Source of the DNA: Marinobacter sediminicola
GTDB lineage: Bacteria > Pseudomonadota > Gammaproteobacteria > Pseudomonadales > Oleiphilaceae
Length of the DNA: 64,000 nt
Reading direction: 5' to 3'
Assembly: GCF_031157525.1 (NCBI RefSeq)
Contig: NZ_JAVIXR010000009.1
Span: 1-64,000, forward strand
A model generated the notes under the pieces. The model did not search any database, was not told where the DNA came from, and was given only the letters and a program-made list of their open reading frames with translations. Positions within the stretch are counted from its first letter, which is position 1, and every line of letters starts with the position of its first letter. Below, one piece after another: positions 9,732-17,500 of this stretch. The translations under genes were made by a program, and so were the position numbers.

Positions 9732-9926
9732 ATGGAAGAAAAATCAGTTGCCTGTATTGAAGAGTTCGGCAGGCTTGTTGTCGCCAGAGACTACGTTTCA
9801 CTGGTGCGTGAGTGGCAAGCTCACACTTTTTATGCCGTGTTTGTAAACAATGGCTGTGAGGGAGAGCTACCTGCCTTGGTGGAGGTGCACGATCATTTGG
9901 CCTTCCTCGCTGGCACAGCTCCTTGA
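9732..9926 (+). pseudogene. Remnant: 5' end of another copy of the 544-residue gene
   Basis: From the ATG at 9732 the frame reads MEEKSVACIEEFGRLVVAR and then SLVREWQAHTFYAVF. It aligns with the first ~60 residues of the intact gene at 8020 (MEDSFVPIESAFTDLIASE, then GLIRDWRDVIFHTLF), including ELPALVEVHD versus ELPVLLPIED. After about 64 codons it ends in a stop and homology is lost. It is a truncated paralog; a short product could still be made but is unlikely to be functional. Confidence 0.75.
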
Positions 9927-10006
9927 ACTGCCGGCGAATTAAACACCGCAACCAACGCGATCTTTCTCGGCATATATTCCGTTCCGAGGTCTGGCGAAAC
10001 TGGCTG

Positions 10007-10336
10007 TCACTCAGATTCGGTCAGATAATTACGGGCAAACACCTGTAAATCCTCCGAGACACGCTGGCGGATAGTCGCCCGATCTTGCGGGCCAAGGCCG
10101 TATTTGCGGGCCAGCAATTCGAAGTCTTCATCTTTCAGGGTAATGGTCAAACGCGGCCTTGCCCGGGTTTTCTGATAGGGCAGTTCCAGAACTTTGCGCA
10201 CCATGTCGGAGGTGGTCATGTTCTGTATTGCCGCAGAGACCCGAAAGGCGCGCTGAATGTCGTTGGAGAGGTCGAAGGCCATTTGTACGGCCTGAACGGC
10301 CTGCTCCTCTTTAGACCAATCCGGTTTATTTGCCAT
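10007..10336 (-). CDS. Small RHH-like protein, third gene of the PspA-like operon
   Basis: A protein of 109 residues. Two blocks look like ribbon-helix-helix (MetJ/Arc/CopG-type) elements: a helical DIQRAFRVSAAIQNMTTSDMVRKVL segment (interrupted here: residues about 23-47) and a strand-like RLTITLKDEDFELL. The fold assignment is by eye and weak. It follows the PspA-like gene by 47 bp, and a GC-rich hairpin with 8-bp arms sits in that gap (10357-10377), so its expression may be uncoupled from the two upstream genes. It could be a DNA-binding regulator of the cluster, which otherwise has no obvious regulator gene, or simply an accessory protein. Confidence 0.65.
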   Translation of the reverse strand: MANKPDWSKEEQAVQAVQMAFDLSNDIQRAFRVSAAIQNMTTSDMVRKVLELPYQKTRARPRLTITLKDEDFELLARKYGLGPQDRATIRQRVSEDLQVFARNYLTESE

Positions 10337-10356
10337 GGGAGTAACCTGAAGAATTA

Positions 10357-10377
10357 CGCCCCCGGAGTTCGGGGGCG
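10357..10377 (-). other. Intercistronic hairpin between the PspA-like and RHH-like genes
   Basis: Arms CGCCCCCG and CGGGGGCG enclose a 5-base loop. No T-run follows on the minus strand, so it is more likely an RNA stability or processing element than a full terminator. Confidence 0.5.
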
Positions 10378-10383
10378 CAGGGC

Positions 10384-11079
10384 TTACTGTGCGGGGCTGT
10401 CTTTGAGTCGAGCCAGCACGTTGTCGATTGCATCTTGTTCGCCGTCAATACCGGCGGCTTTCAGCTTTTCATCCAGGTCGGCGCCTGTGAGTTCTTTTTC
10501 CAGAGTGGCACTGGCGGTCTGGCGGTCTTCTTCCCGGGCCTGGCGCTCGCGAATGCGCTCAAGGGTTTCCTTGGCGGTGTTCAGCGAGGACTTCTGGCTG
10601 TTGATGTTTGTATCAATCTGAGCAGTGGTGCGAAGCACGCGCTCATTGGTCTTCACCACTTGCAGTTCCCGGCGGTAATCGGCCAGTTGCTTCTCAGCCC
10701 GCTGAACGCGCTCTTTCAGGCCGGCAATCCGCTGCTGCAGCAATTCGCGGGTTTGGGTCAGCTCTACTGCGCGGCGTTCGTGGCCAACAATGCGTTCAGC
10801 CACTTCTCTGGCCAGGTCTTCCTGGCCGGCGGCAATGGACTTGCGGGCATCCTGTTCGCGTTTGCTGGCGTTGTCCTGCTCAGAGCGAATTTGCCGGGCC
10901 AAAGAGGCAGATTCGGCCATCAGTGCAGCCAGTTCCTGTTTAGCCTGCTTTAGTTCCTGCTCGGAGTCTCGCAGTTCCTGTTCCAGAATGCGGTTGCCCT
11001 GGCCGTCGACTACGGCTTCGCCCAGTTCATTAACGCCACCGCGCATGGCGGTCAGAAGTTTGTTCAGTATGGATCTCAT
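10384..11079 (-). CDS. PspA/IM30-family protein (YjfJ-like)
   Basis: A protein of 231 residues that is almost entirely charged coiled coil, starting with the family's short amphipathic helix (MRSILNKLLTAMRGGVNELGE) and continuing with Glu/Gln/Arg/Lys-rich heptads. PspA/IM30 proteins bind stressed inner membrane, oligomerise into ESCRT-III-like scaffolds and limit proton leak. The gene follows a DUF2170 gene by 14 bp, the same pairing as E. coli yjfI-yjfJ, so it is the YjfJ-type paralog rather than PspA of the pspABC operon. No pspF, pspB or pspC is present nearby. GAGGG precedes the start. Confidence 0.85.
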   Translation of the reverse strand: MRSILNKLLTAMRGGVNELGEAVVDGQGNRILEQELRDSEQELKQAKQELAALMAESASLARQIRSEQDNASKREQDARKSIAAGQEDLAREVAERIVGHERRAVELTQTRELLQQRIAGLKERVQRAEKQLADYRRELQVVKTNERVLRTTAQIDTNINSQKSSLNTAKETLERIRERQAREEDRQTASATLEKELTGADLDEKLKAAGIDGEQDAIDNVLARLKDSPAQ

Positions 11080-11093
11080 GTCTCAGCCCTCAG

Positions 11094-11498
11094 TTAAGCC
11101 AGGTAGTCTTCAAATGTCTGTAACAGGTCGATGGCATTCTCTGCCAGCGTCACCAGTTCCTGCATGATTTCGGCTGCGCCGGAGGTGGGGCTGAGAGCGC
11201 CATATACCACGTAGTGATCACCGGTTTTTCCCAGTGAGCTCAGGGGCATGGGTACACTGAGTCGCAGCATGTTTTCATGCAGTTCATTCAGGCGCTCCGG
11301 GTTCAGTTCCTGCTCATCAAAAAGATACGCAAGGCACAGAATTTGAGTGTCGGTTACGGTAAGGTACACCGGCGTTTCTTCTGCACCGGAAACCGTTACC
11401 TGAAGCACCGGTTCGTCCCCGGTTATGGGCATAACATCGAAGCGTCGGCCGGCATGGGTAGAATCACCCAGGGCCAGGGTGAGAGTTTGAATATCCAC
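11094..11498 (-). CDS. DUF2170 family protein (YjfI-like)
   Basis: A protein of 134 residues, acidic and soluble, starting at a GTG with AAGGAGC upstream. The sequence (LPLSSLGKTGDHYVVYGALS near the middle and an 'EIMQELVTLAENAIDLLQTFEDYL' like C-terminal helix) fits the DUF2170/YjfI family, always found next to a PspA-like gene. Function is unknown; a role as partner or regulator of the PspA-like scaffold is an inference. It is the first gene of the minus-strand operon and is transcribed away from the shared control region at 11562-11667. Confidence 0.75.
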   Translation of the reverse strand: MDIQTLTLALGDSTHAGRRFDVMPITGDEPVLQVTVSGAEETPVYLTVTDTQILCLAYLFDEQELNPERLNELHENMLRLSVPMPLSSLGKTGDHYVVYGALSPTSGAAEIMQELVTLAENAIDLLQTFEDYLA

Positions 11499-11561
11499 AA
11501 ATAGCTCCTTCCTGTGGCGGTGAATCGGTTCGGCCGATCCGGACGAACCTTGTCCTGTCGC

Positions 11562-11578
11562 TTGACATTTTATGTCAA
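11562..11578. promoter_or_regulatory. Operator-like palindrome 1 (TTGACA-N5-TGTCAA)
   Basis: TTGACATTTTATGTCAA is an inverted repeat with 6-bp arms (7 bp with the flanking AT). It begins about 9 bases downstream of the predicted minus-strand -10 and lies 64-80 bp before the DUF2170 start codon, where a repressor would block initiation. An identical-arm copy lies at 11651. The cognate regulator is unknown. Confidence 0.7.
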
Positions 11579-11587
11579 TAATTAGAG

Positions 11588-11615
11588 TCTATACTTCGCA
11601 ATTAAACATTTGCAA
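11588..11615 (-). promoter_or_regulatory. Predicted promoter for the DUF2170/PspA-like operon
   Basis: On the minus strand TTGCAA (11610-11615) and TATAGA (11588-11593) are spaced by 16 bases. TTGCAA is its own reverse complement and can also serve as the -35 of the plus-strand promoter. Confidence 0.5.
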
Positions 11616-11638
11616 GGATTAGTTTGTTTGCGTTATAA
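11610..11638 (+). promoter_or_regulatory. Predicted promoter for the YqiJ/flotillin/ATPase operon
   Basis: TTGCAA (11610-11615) and TTATAA (11633-11638) are spaced by 17 bases. The -35 is shared back-to-back with the divergent promoter, and operator 2 starts 12 bases after the -10. Confidence 0.5.
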
Positions 11639-11650
11639 CGGCGCTCTCGT

Positions 11651-11667
11651 TTGACACAAACTGTCAA
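11651..11667. promoter_or_regulatory. Operator-like palindrome 2 (TTGACA-N5-TGTCAA)
   Basis: TTGACACAAACTGTCAA has the same 6-bp arms and the same 5-base spacing as operator 1, with a different spacer sequence. It covers the expected start of the plus-strand transcript, 36 bp before the YqiJ-like ATG. Confidence 0.7.
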
Positions 11668-11703
11668 TTATTGGGTTTACCAGAAAGGATAATCTGGTCG
11701 CGT

Positions 11704-12330
11704 ATGGAAACGTTCTTCGCTGTAGCCTTCTCCTTTCCAACGGTAGTTTTCTCCGTTCTGTTGTGTGTGGCCATTCTTTATTGGCTGATATCCTTGCTTG
11801 GTATGGGCGATATAGACGCAGACGGCGACATTGATGCCGGTGGCGATTTCAGTGGCCTGATGGTTACCCTCGGCCTGCAAGGTGTTCCCCTGCCTTTGGT
11901 GCTCACGCTGTTGTTCCTGTTTGGTTGGCTGGCCAGCTACTTTGTTGATCTTGTTTTTGGCCCTCTTATTCCGGCAGGCTTGTTGCATTGGCTATACGGA
12001 GCGGCTGTTATTGTTTCGGCGCTTGTTGCCTCAGTGCTGATAACGTCGGTCGTTGTACGCCCGCTTCGTCCCCTGTTTCGCCGTGCATTTTTGCAGCCCC
12101 TTCAAAAGCGGATTGTTGGCACCCCCTGTGTGGTGATTTCTTCACGGGTTACCGAAACCTCTGGTCGTGGCGAAACTGTTCTGGATGGCGCCCATCTTGT
12201 GCTTCAAATACGTAGCCACTCCGCGCTTTCCCGTCGGGAGAGGGCCGTCATTATTGAACATATTCCGGATAAGAATGCCTGGTGGGTTGTTCCGGAATCC
12301 GAATTCCATTCCGGTGGCTCCACCGGATAA
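11704..12330 (+). CDS. yqiJ: YqiJ-like OB-fold inner-membrane protein (NfeD-type partner of flotillin)
   Basis: A protein of 208 residues from the ATG at 11704 (METFFAVAFSFPTVVF); the frame extends back to a TTG at 11671 that would cost the clean membrane start. Three hydrophobic segments (about residues 3-30, 58-85, 92-118) precede a C-terminal OB-fold-like domain beginning GTPCVVISSRVTE and ending WWVVPESEF. An acidic DIDADGDIDAGGDF linker follows TM1. YqiJ/NfeD proteins sit beside flotillins and are thought to anchor or organise them in membrane microdomains. It is the first gene of the plus-strand operon, 43 bp before the flotillin gene. Confidence 0.8.
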   Translation: METFFAVAFSFPTVVFSVLLCVAILYWLISLLGMGDIDADGDIDAGGDFSGLMVTLGLQGVPLPLVLTLLFLFGWLASYFVDLVFGPLIPAGLLHWLYGAAVIVSALVASVLITSVVVRPLRPLFRRAFLQPLQKRIVGTPCVVISSRVTETSGRGETVLDGAHLVLQIRSHSALSRRERAVIIEHIPDKNAWWVVPESEFHSGGSTG

Positions 12331-12373
12331 CCCCGCACTCACTTATTTAAAACCAGCTCAGGAGAATGACTAA

Positions 12374-14443
12374 ATGGACTTATCGTGGATGATGCCGGTA
12401 CTAACGACCGTCGGCGTTGTGGTCTTGCTGATATTGGGCGTGCTGACCCTGTTCAAGGCGTTCTATCGCAAAGTGGATCAGGGCCAGGCTCTGATTGTGA
12501 ACGACCTGTCGCCCACGCCAAAGGTGTACTTCACCGGCGCCATGGTGCTGCCGGTAATTCACCGCGCCGAGACCATGAAAATCTCGGTCATTACCCTGGA
12601 GCTGAACCGCACCGGTAAAGAAGGGCTGATCTGTAAAGACAACCTGCGTGCCGATATTACCGTTGCTTTTTACCTGCGGGTAAACGAAACCTCGGAAGAT
12701 GTGTTGCGGGTAGCCAAGTCTGTGGGTGTTGGCCGTGCTTCTGACCGCAATGCGGTAAACGAGTTGTTCAATGCCAAGTTCAGTGAAGCGTTGAAGACGG
12801 TTGGTAAGAAGCTGGAGTTTATGCAGCTTTTTGAAGAGCGCCAACACTTCCGCGATTCCATCATTGAAACCATTGGCGAAGATCTTAACGGCTACATCCT
12901 TGAAGACGTCGCCATCGACTATCTGGAACAAACGCCGAAAACCTCTCTGGATCCCAACAATATTCTCGATTCCGAGGGTATTAAGCGGATTACTGAAATC
13001 ACCGCATTCCATAATGTGGAGACAAACCGTTTAGAGCGCGATCAGGAGCTGGAGATTCAGCGTAAAAACGTTTCTGCTCGCGAGGCCTCGCTGGAACTGG
13101 AGCGCAGCCAGGCGGATGCCGAAGCGCGTCAGCGTCGTGAGATTGAAACCCTGCAAGCTCGCGAAACATCCGAAACTGAGCAGGTGCGTGAACAGGAACG
13201 CGCCCGTGCCGAAGCTGCCCGCATCAAGACAGACGAAGAGCTGGCCATTGCGGAAGAGAACAAGCAGCGCCAGATTGAAATGGCCATGAAAGCCCGCGAG
13301 CGTGCGGTTCAAATTGAAGAGGTGCGCATTCGCCAGGCCCGGGAGCTGGAAGATGTAAACCGTGAACGAGCGGTAGAAATCGAGCGCATCGGTATGGAGA
13401 AGGCGCTTGAAGGCGAGCGTAAGGAAATTGCGGATATCACGAGCCAGCGTATTGCGGTGGAGCGTAATGTTGCGGAAGAGGAAGAGAACATCAAGGATGT
13501 TCGTAACCGTTCGCAAGCTGAGCGCCTGAAGGTTACAAAAGTGGTCGCGGCAGAGGCCGACGCCGATGAACTCAAGCTCAAGGACGTAAAGGCGGCAGAA
13601 GCTGCGTTTGAGCGCTCCAAGCTGGAAGCTGAACAGATTCGAGTTACCGCCCAGGCGGAATTGGATGCTGCAGAGAAAGAATCCATTGCCGATGAAAAGC
13701 GGGCTCGTGGTCGTCAGGCCTTGTCTGCGTCTGACGGGCTGGCGGAAGCCCAGGTTAAGGAAGCTCAGGCTTCGGCTATTAGGGCTGATGGTATCGCCCG
13801 TGCCGACGTTAAATCGGCCACTGCCAAAGCCGATGAAGAAGCCGGCATGGCAGAGATTCGGGTTCTTGAGCAGCGCCTTGAAACTGAAGCTATGGGTGAA
13901 GAAAAGCTGGGTCTGGCGAAAGCGGATGCTCGCAAAGCCATGGTATTGGCAGAGGCTGATGGTGAGGCAAGAATGGGTCACGCCAAAGCAGATACTCACA
14001 AAGCTATGGTGCTGGCAGAGGCCGAAGGTGAAGACCGCATGGGCCATGCCAAAGCAGGTGCCCGCGAGGCAATGGCCAAGGCAGAAGCGTCTGGCCTGGT
14101 AGAGAAACTTAAAGCCTATAACAACATGTCTGAAGAAGCCCGCCACTTTGAAGAATTCCGCATGAACCTGGAAGTTCATGAGAAGGAAGTGCTGGCGAGG
14201 ATTGAGGCCCAGCAGACAGGCATTCTGGAGAATGGCCGGGTAATGGCCGCCGCTCTGAAGGACGCCAAGTTTGAAATGATCGGCGGCGACGGCGGTATCT
14301 TCGACAAGTTCGCCCAAGGCCTTGGTTATGGCAAGAGCGTACAGGGCGTGCTGGATAATGCCCCGTCACTGCAGGCGGCTTTGGCAGGTATCGCCGGGCG
14401 TATTGCAGCGGACAAGCCTAGTAAAGCCTCTGAAACTGCATAA
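12374..14443 (+). CDS. yqiK: YqiK-like flotillin (SPFH domain)
   Basis: A protein of 689 residues. A single N-terminal TM (about residues 5-28, VLTTVGVVVLLILGVLTLF) is followed by an SPFH/band-7 domain (FYRKVDQGQALIV onward) to about residue 190, then a very long Glu/Ala/Arg/Lys coiled coil and a C-terminal region ending LQAALAGIAGRIAADKPSK. Flotillins scaffold detergent-resistant membrane patches. E. coli YqiK is roughly 550 residues, so this one is extended; the extension includes three tandem 22-residue repeats (see 13913-14110). GGAG lies at normal distance from the ATG. The gene is between the YqiJ-like gene and a giant AAA ATPase, separated from the latter by a strong hairpin. Confidence 0.9.
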   Translation: MDLSWMMPVLTTVGVVVLLILGVLTLFKAFYRKVDQGQALIVNDLSPTPKVYFTGAMVLPVIHRAETMKISVITLELNRTGKEGLICKDNLRADITVAFYLRVNETSEDVLRVAKSVGVGRASDRNAVNELFNAKFSEALKTVGKKLEFMQLFEERQHFRDSIIETIGEDLNGYILEDVAIDYLEQTPKTSLDPNNILDSEGIKRITEITAFHNVETNRLERDQELEIQRKNVSAREASLELERSQADAEARQRREIETLQARETSETEQVREQERARAEAARIKTDEELAIAEENKQRQIEMAMKARERAVQIEEVRIRQARELEDVNRERAVEIERIGMEKALEGERKEIADITSQRIAVERNVAEEEENIKDVRNRSQAERLKVTKVVAAEADADELKLKDVKAAEAAFERSKLEAEQIRVTAQAELDAAEKESIADEKRARGRQALSASDGLAEAQVKEAQASAIRADGIARADVKSATAKADEEAGMAEIRVLEQRLETEAMGEEKLGLAKADARKAMVLAEADGEARMGHAKADTHKAMVLAEAEGEDRMGHAKAGAREAMAKAEASGLVEKLKAYNNMSEEARHFEEFRMNLEVHEKEVLARIEAQQTGILENGRVMAAALKDAKFEMIGGDGGIFDKFAQGLGYGKSVQGVLDNAPSLQAALAGIAGRIAADKPSKASETA
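13913..14110 (+). repeat. Three tandem 66-bp (22-residue) repeats inside the flotillin gene
   Basis: Units start at 13913, 13979 and 14045. They encode LAKADARKAMVLAEADGEAR(MG), HAKADTHKAMVLAEAEGEDR(MG) and the more diverged HAKAGAREAMAKAEASG segment. Copies 1 and 2 are close at both DNA and protein level. They lengthen the coiled coil by whole turns and could vary in number between strains. Confidence 0.8.
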
Positions 14444-14450
14444 AACCCCG

Positions 14451-14486
14451 GGCACCACCTGCGCCTGAATCGGCGTAGGTGGTGCC
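14451..14486 (+). terminator. Strong hairpin between flotillin and ATPase genes
   Basis: Arms GGCACCACCTGCGCC (14451-14465) and GGCGTAGGTGGTGCC (14472-14486) pair over 15 positions with one G-U, around a 6-base loop. It begins 8 bases after the flotillin stop. A short pyrimidine-rich stretch (ATTTTCCCCC) follows only ~15 bases later, so it is either a leaky terminator or an mRNA-stabilising structure that keeps flotillin above ATPase expression. Confidence 0.6.
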
Positions 14487-14528
14487 TATCTCGTTCAGAT
14501 TTTCCCCCTTTGTTCAGGATGATTTGGT

Positions 14529-17500
14529 ATGTCGACGGATCGCACCGGCCTCGAGAGCATTGTTCAGGAAGGTTCTGCCTTCGAAACCATTCAGCGTCGC
14601 CTGAAAGAGCAGGGCGGTCAGCTTCGCGAGCAGGTGTCGGGGCTGAATCAGGCCCGGGAAGATATTTTCGGAAGCGCTGGCATGAACGTGCTGGGGCGTG
14701 CCCGGGTCAGAACTGAAAACAACGCCATAGCACGGGATGTTGTGCGCCTTGGTGACAAGCTGTTGTTTGGTTTTAACCTGCAACTGGGGTTACGCAAAAC
14801 CCTGGAGCTTGAGGATGTCTTCTGCCTGTATCACCTGAACGATGGTGACGGCGGCTTTGAAATGACAGAGGCCGCGATTGAGGGCACTTTCCTGAAAGAT
14901 GGCCGCTTTGCCACCGACTTTCGGGAACTTCAGCAATATTACAACACCGCCACTCTGTCTCAGCTGACGATCCTTAAAGGCATGCTGCTGATGGTATTTC
15001 GCATCGGTGACAAGCTCAGTGATCTGCGGGTATTTCGCTGGGAGCTGAAGCCTGATGGTGAGGTAAACCGCTACATAGACAACCGGGGCGAGCGTGATCT
15101 TACCTTTCCCGACAGGTTCAGTTTTCCATGGAAGACGGTTGGTCGTGACTGTCAGGTGCAGGGGCGGTCTCCGCACCTGAATATCGCCGACACCCTGTTT
15201 GTGGATAATCTCCGGGGCGAGATTACCTTCAAGGTAGAGAACAACACCGCTACGGGCGAAGGCATCTATGCAGATCCGGTAGACTCTGATTCCCAGTCCC
15301 TGGACGATGCCACCTTTGATTACGCCGATCTGGGTGAAATCCTTCTGGTGCGCATCCTGCCGTTTAATGAAAAACACTGGCGCTATTATCTGTTTAACCG
15401 CACCCAGCGGAAAGTTGAGCGGGTCGATAGCATGGCCGGCTCTGTGGTGCCGCTTCCGGATAACCACGGTCTCATCTTCCCGTCAGGGTATTACCTCACC
15501 ACAGGCGAGCTGAAAACCTTTCAGATTCCGGAAGGGGATTTCCGGCTCAAGCGCTCATTGCGAGCGCCCAACGGTGAGGATGTGCTTTACGTGTTTTTCG
15601 AGCAGCTCACCGGGCAGGTGATTCTGTTCCGCTACAACCTGATCCGCAAACAGGCCGATGTGCCGCTGATAGGTCATGGTTTTGCGCTCTTTGAAAACGG
15701 CCATCTGGTGGTTTTCAGCGCCGACAACGAGCCCACTCTCGTTCATCCGTTGCAGGTTTGGGAAACGCCCTTCACCTCCGAGAACTTCCACGCCCAGGCC
15801 AGCGTTGCCAACGACTCGGAACTGGCGCGCATCGGCAACCCGGATTTGGTTCGCGGCATCGCCGAGCTGAACACGGTGATTACTCTGGTGGAAGCCAAGG
15901 GCGCCAGTGAGCGTCATTTCACCGCTTTGATTCGTACAGTAGACCGCGTTCTCGACCAGTTTTACTGGCTGACTGCGAGGCAGGATGAAGCCTTGTTTTC
16001 GGGCCTGCATGAGCAGCTCTCCACCATTCGCAACACGGCCGAACTGGTGCTGGATGAGTATGAGAAAGTCCAGAGCATCCGGGCACAGACGGAAGCTGCA
16101 ATCAGTGAAGTGGCAGATGTTCAAAGTGCCTTGATGCGAGACCTGAAACCGGACAGCTGGAAAGCACCGGATCAGTTTGTGGGGTACCTGGCCAGGCTTC
16201 GGGAACACCGGGGCCGGGTGCGAACGCTCAAGGATCGTCGTTACGTAGACGAAGCACGAATAGATGGCCTTGAGCAGGAGTTGGCGGATGCAGAGGAACG
16301 CCTGACTGAACGCACCTTCCGTTTTTTGGCCTCCCCCGAAGCGCTGGAGGGCTACCGCAATACCCTGGCAGAACTGCAGGCGGAGCTGGCCAGTGCAGAA
16401 AGCCGGGATGCCCTGAAAAAGATTGTGGAGCGTTACCGGGAGCTGACCACCGGGCTGGATATGATTCAGGGCATGCTGGCCTCTATGGCGGGTGATGACG
16501 CTGCGCTGGAAACCGCCATAACCGACAATATTTCAGGCATATATGCCAGCATCAACCAACAACGCTCGGAAGCGGAAATTCGCCTGAAAGAGCAGGGCAG
16601 TGCCGAAGCTCGCGCCCAGTTTGCAGCTCGCATCCGATTGTTTGAACAAAGCCTGGCCAACGGTGTCAGCGCGCTTTCCGATGTGCGGGAATGCGATGGC
16701 CTGATGACCCGCATGCTCGACCAGTTGCAGGAACTGGAAAGTCAGTTTGGCGAGTACGATGAGTTCCTGGCTGCGATTCTGGAACAGCGTGAAAACGCCC
16801 ACGAAAGCATTGAAGCCCGGCGCCAGCAGTTGCAGGACCAACGGCAGCGCCGTGTAACCACACTCGCGGACGCCGCTGAGCGCATACTGAAAAACGTCAA
16901 TCGCCGTACTGAACGCTTTACCACGGTGGAAGAACTGCATGCCTTCTTTGCTTCCGATGCCATGGTGGCGCGCCTGCGCAGCATGGCAAAGGAGTTGCGG
17001 GAGCTGGGCGCGGCCATGGAAGCCGATGATTGCCTGGGGCAGTTGAAAGCCGCCCAGGACACGGCCCTGAGAAGTGTGCGGGACAAAGCCGATATCTTTG
17101 AGGATGGCGGTGCTGTTATCCGGCTTGGCAAGCACAAGTTCAGTGTGAACCAGCAGGAGCTGGATCTTACCCTGATCCCCCGCGATGACCATGTACTGCT
17201 GCACCTGACCGGTACCCAGTATTACGAGCGGCTGGACGAACCGGAACTTGATCGCCTTCGGGGCTACTGGAACATGAGCCAGCCGTCGGAATCCGGCAAG
17301 GTTTTCCGGGGGGAGTATCTGGCGGCTCTAGTGATTGAAGAATTCCGGAAATCACGGAATTTACCGGTTAACGTCGCCGATATTGAAGAACTTACTGGCT
17401 ATATCCGCACATTTGCATCGCCCCGTTACCGCGAAGGCTATGAAAAGGGCATCCACGATCACGATGCCGCGCTGATTGTCAGCACCCTTTGGCCCGCCAT

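Noticed and set aside
11562..11667. Reading TTGACA in each palindrome as a plain -35 box
   Set aside because: No -10 lies at a suitable distance in either direction; TTGCAA with its -10s fits better.
13031..14317. 428-codon open frame antisense to the flotillin gene
   Set aside because: Phe/Leu/His-rich mirror of a coiled-coil gene; the sense frame is clearly a flotillin.
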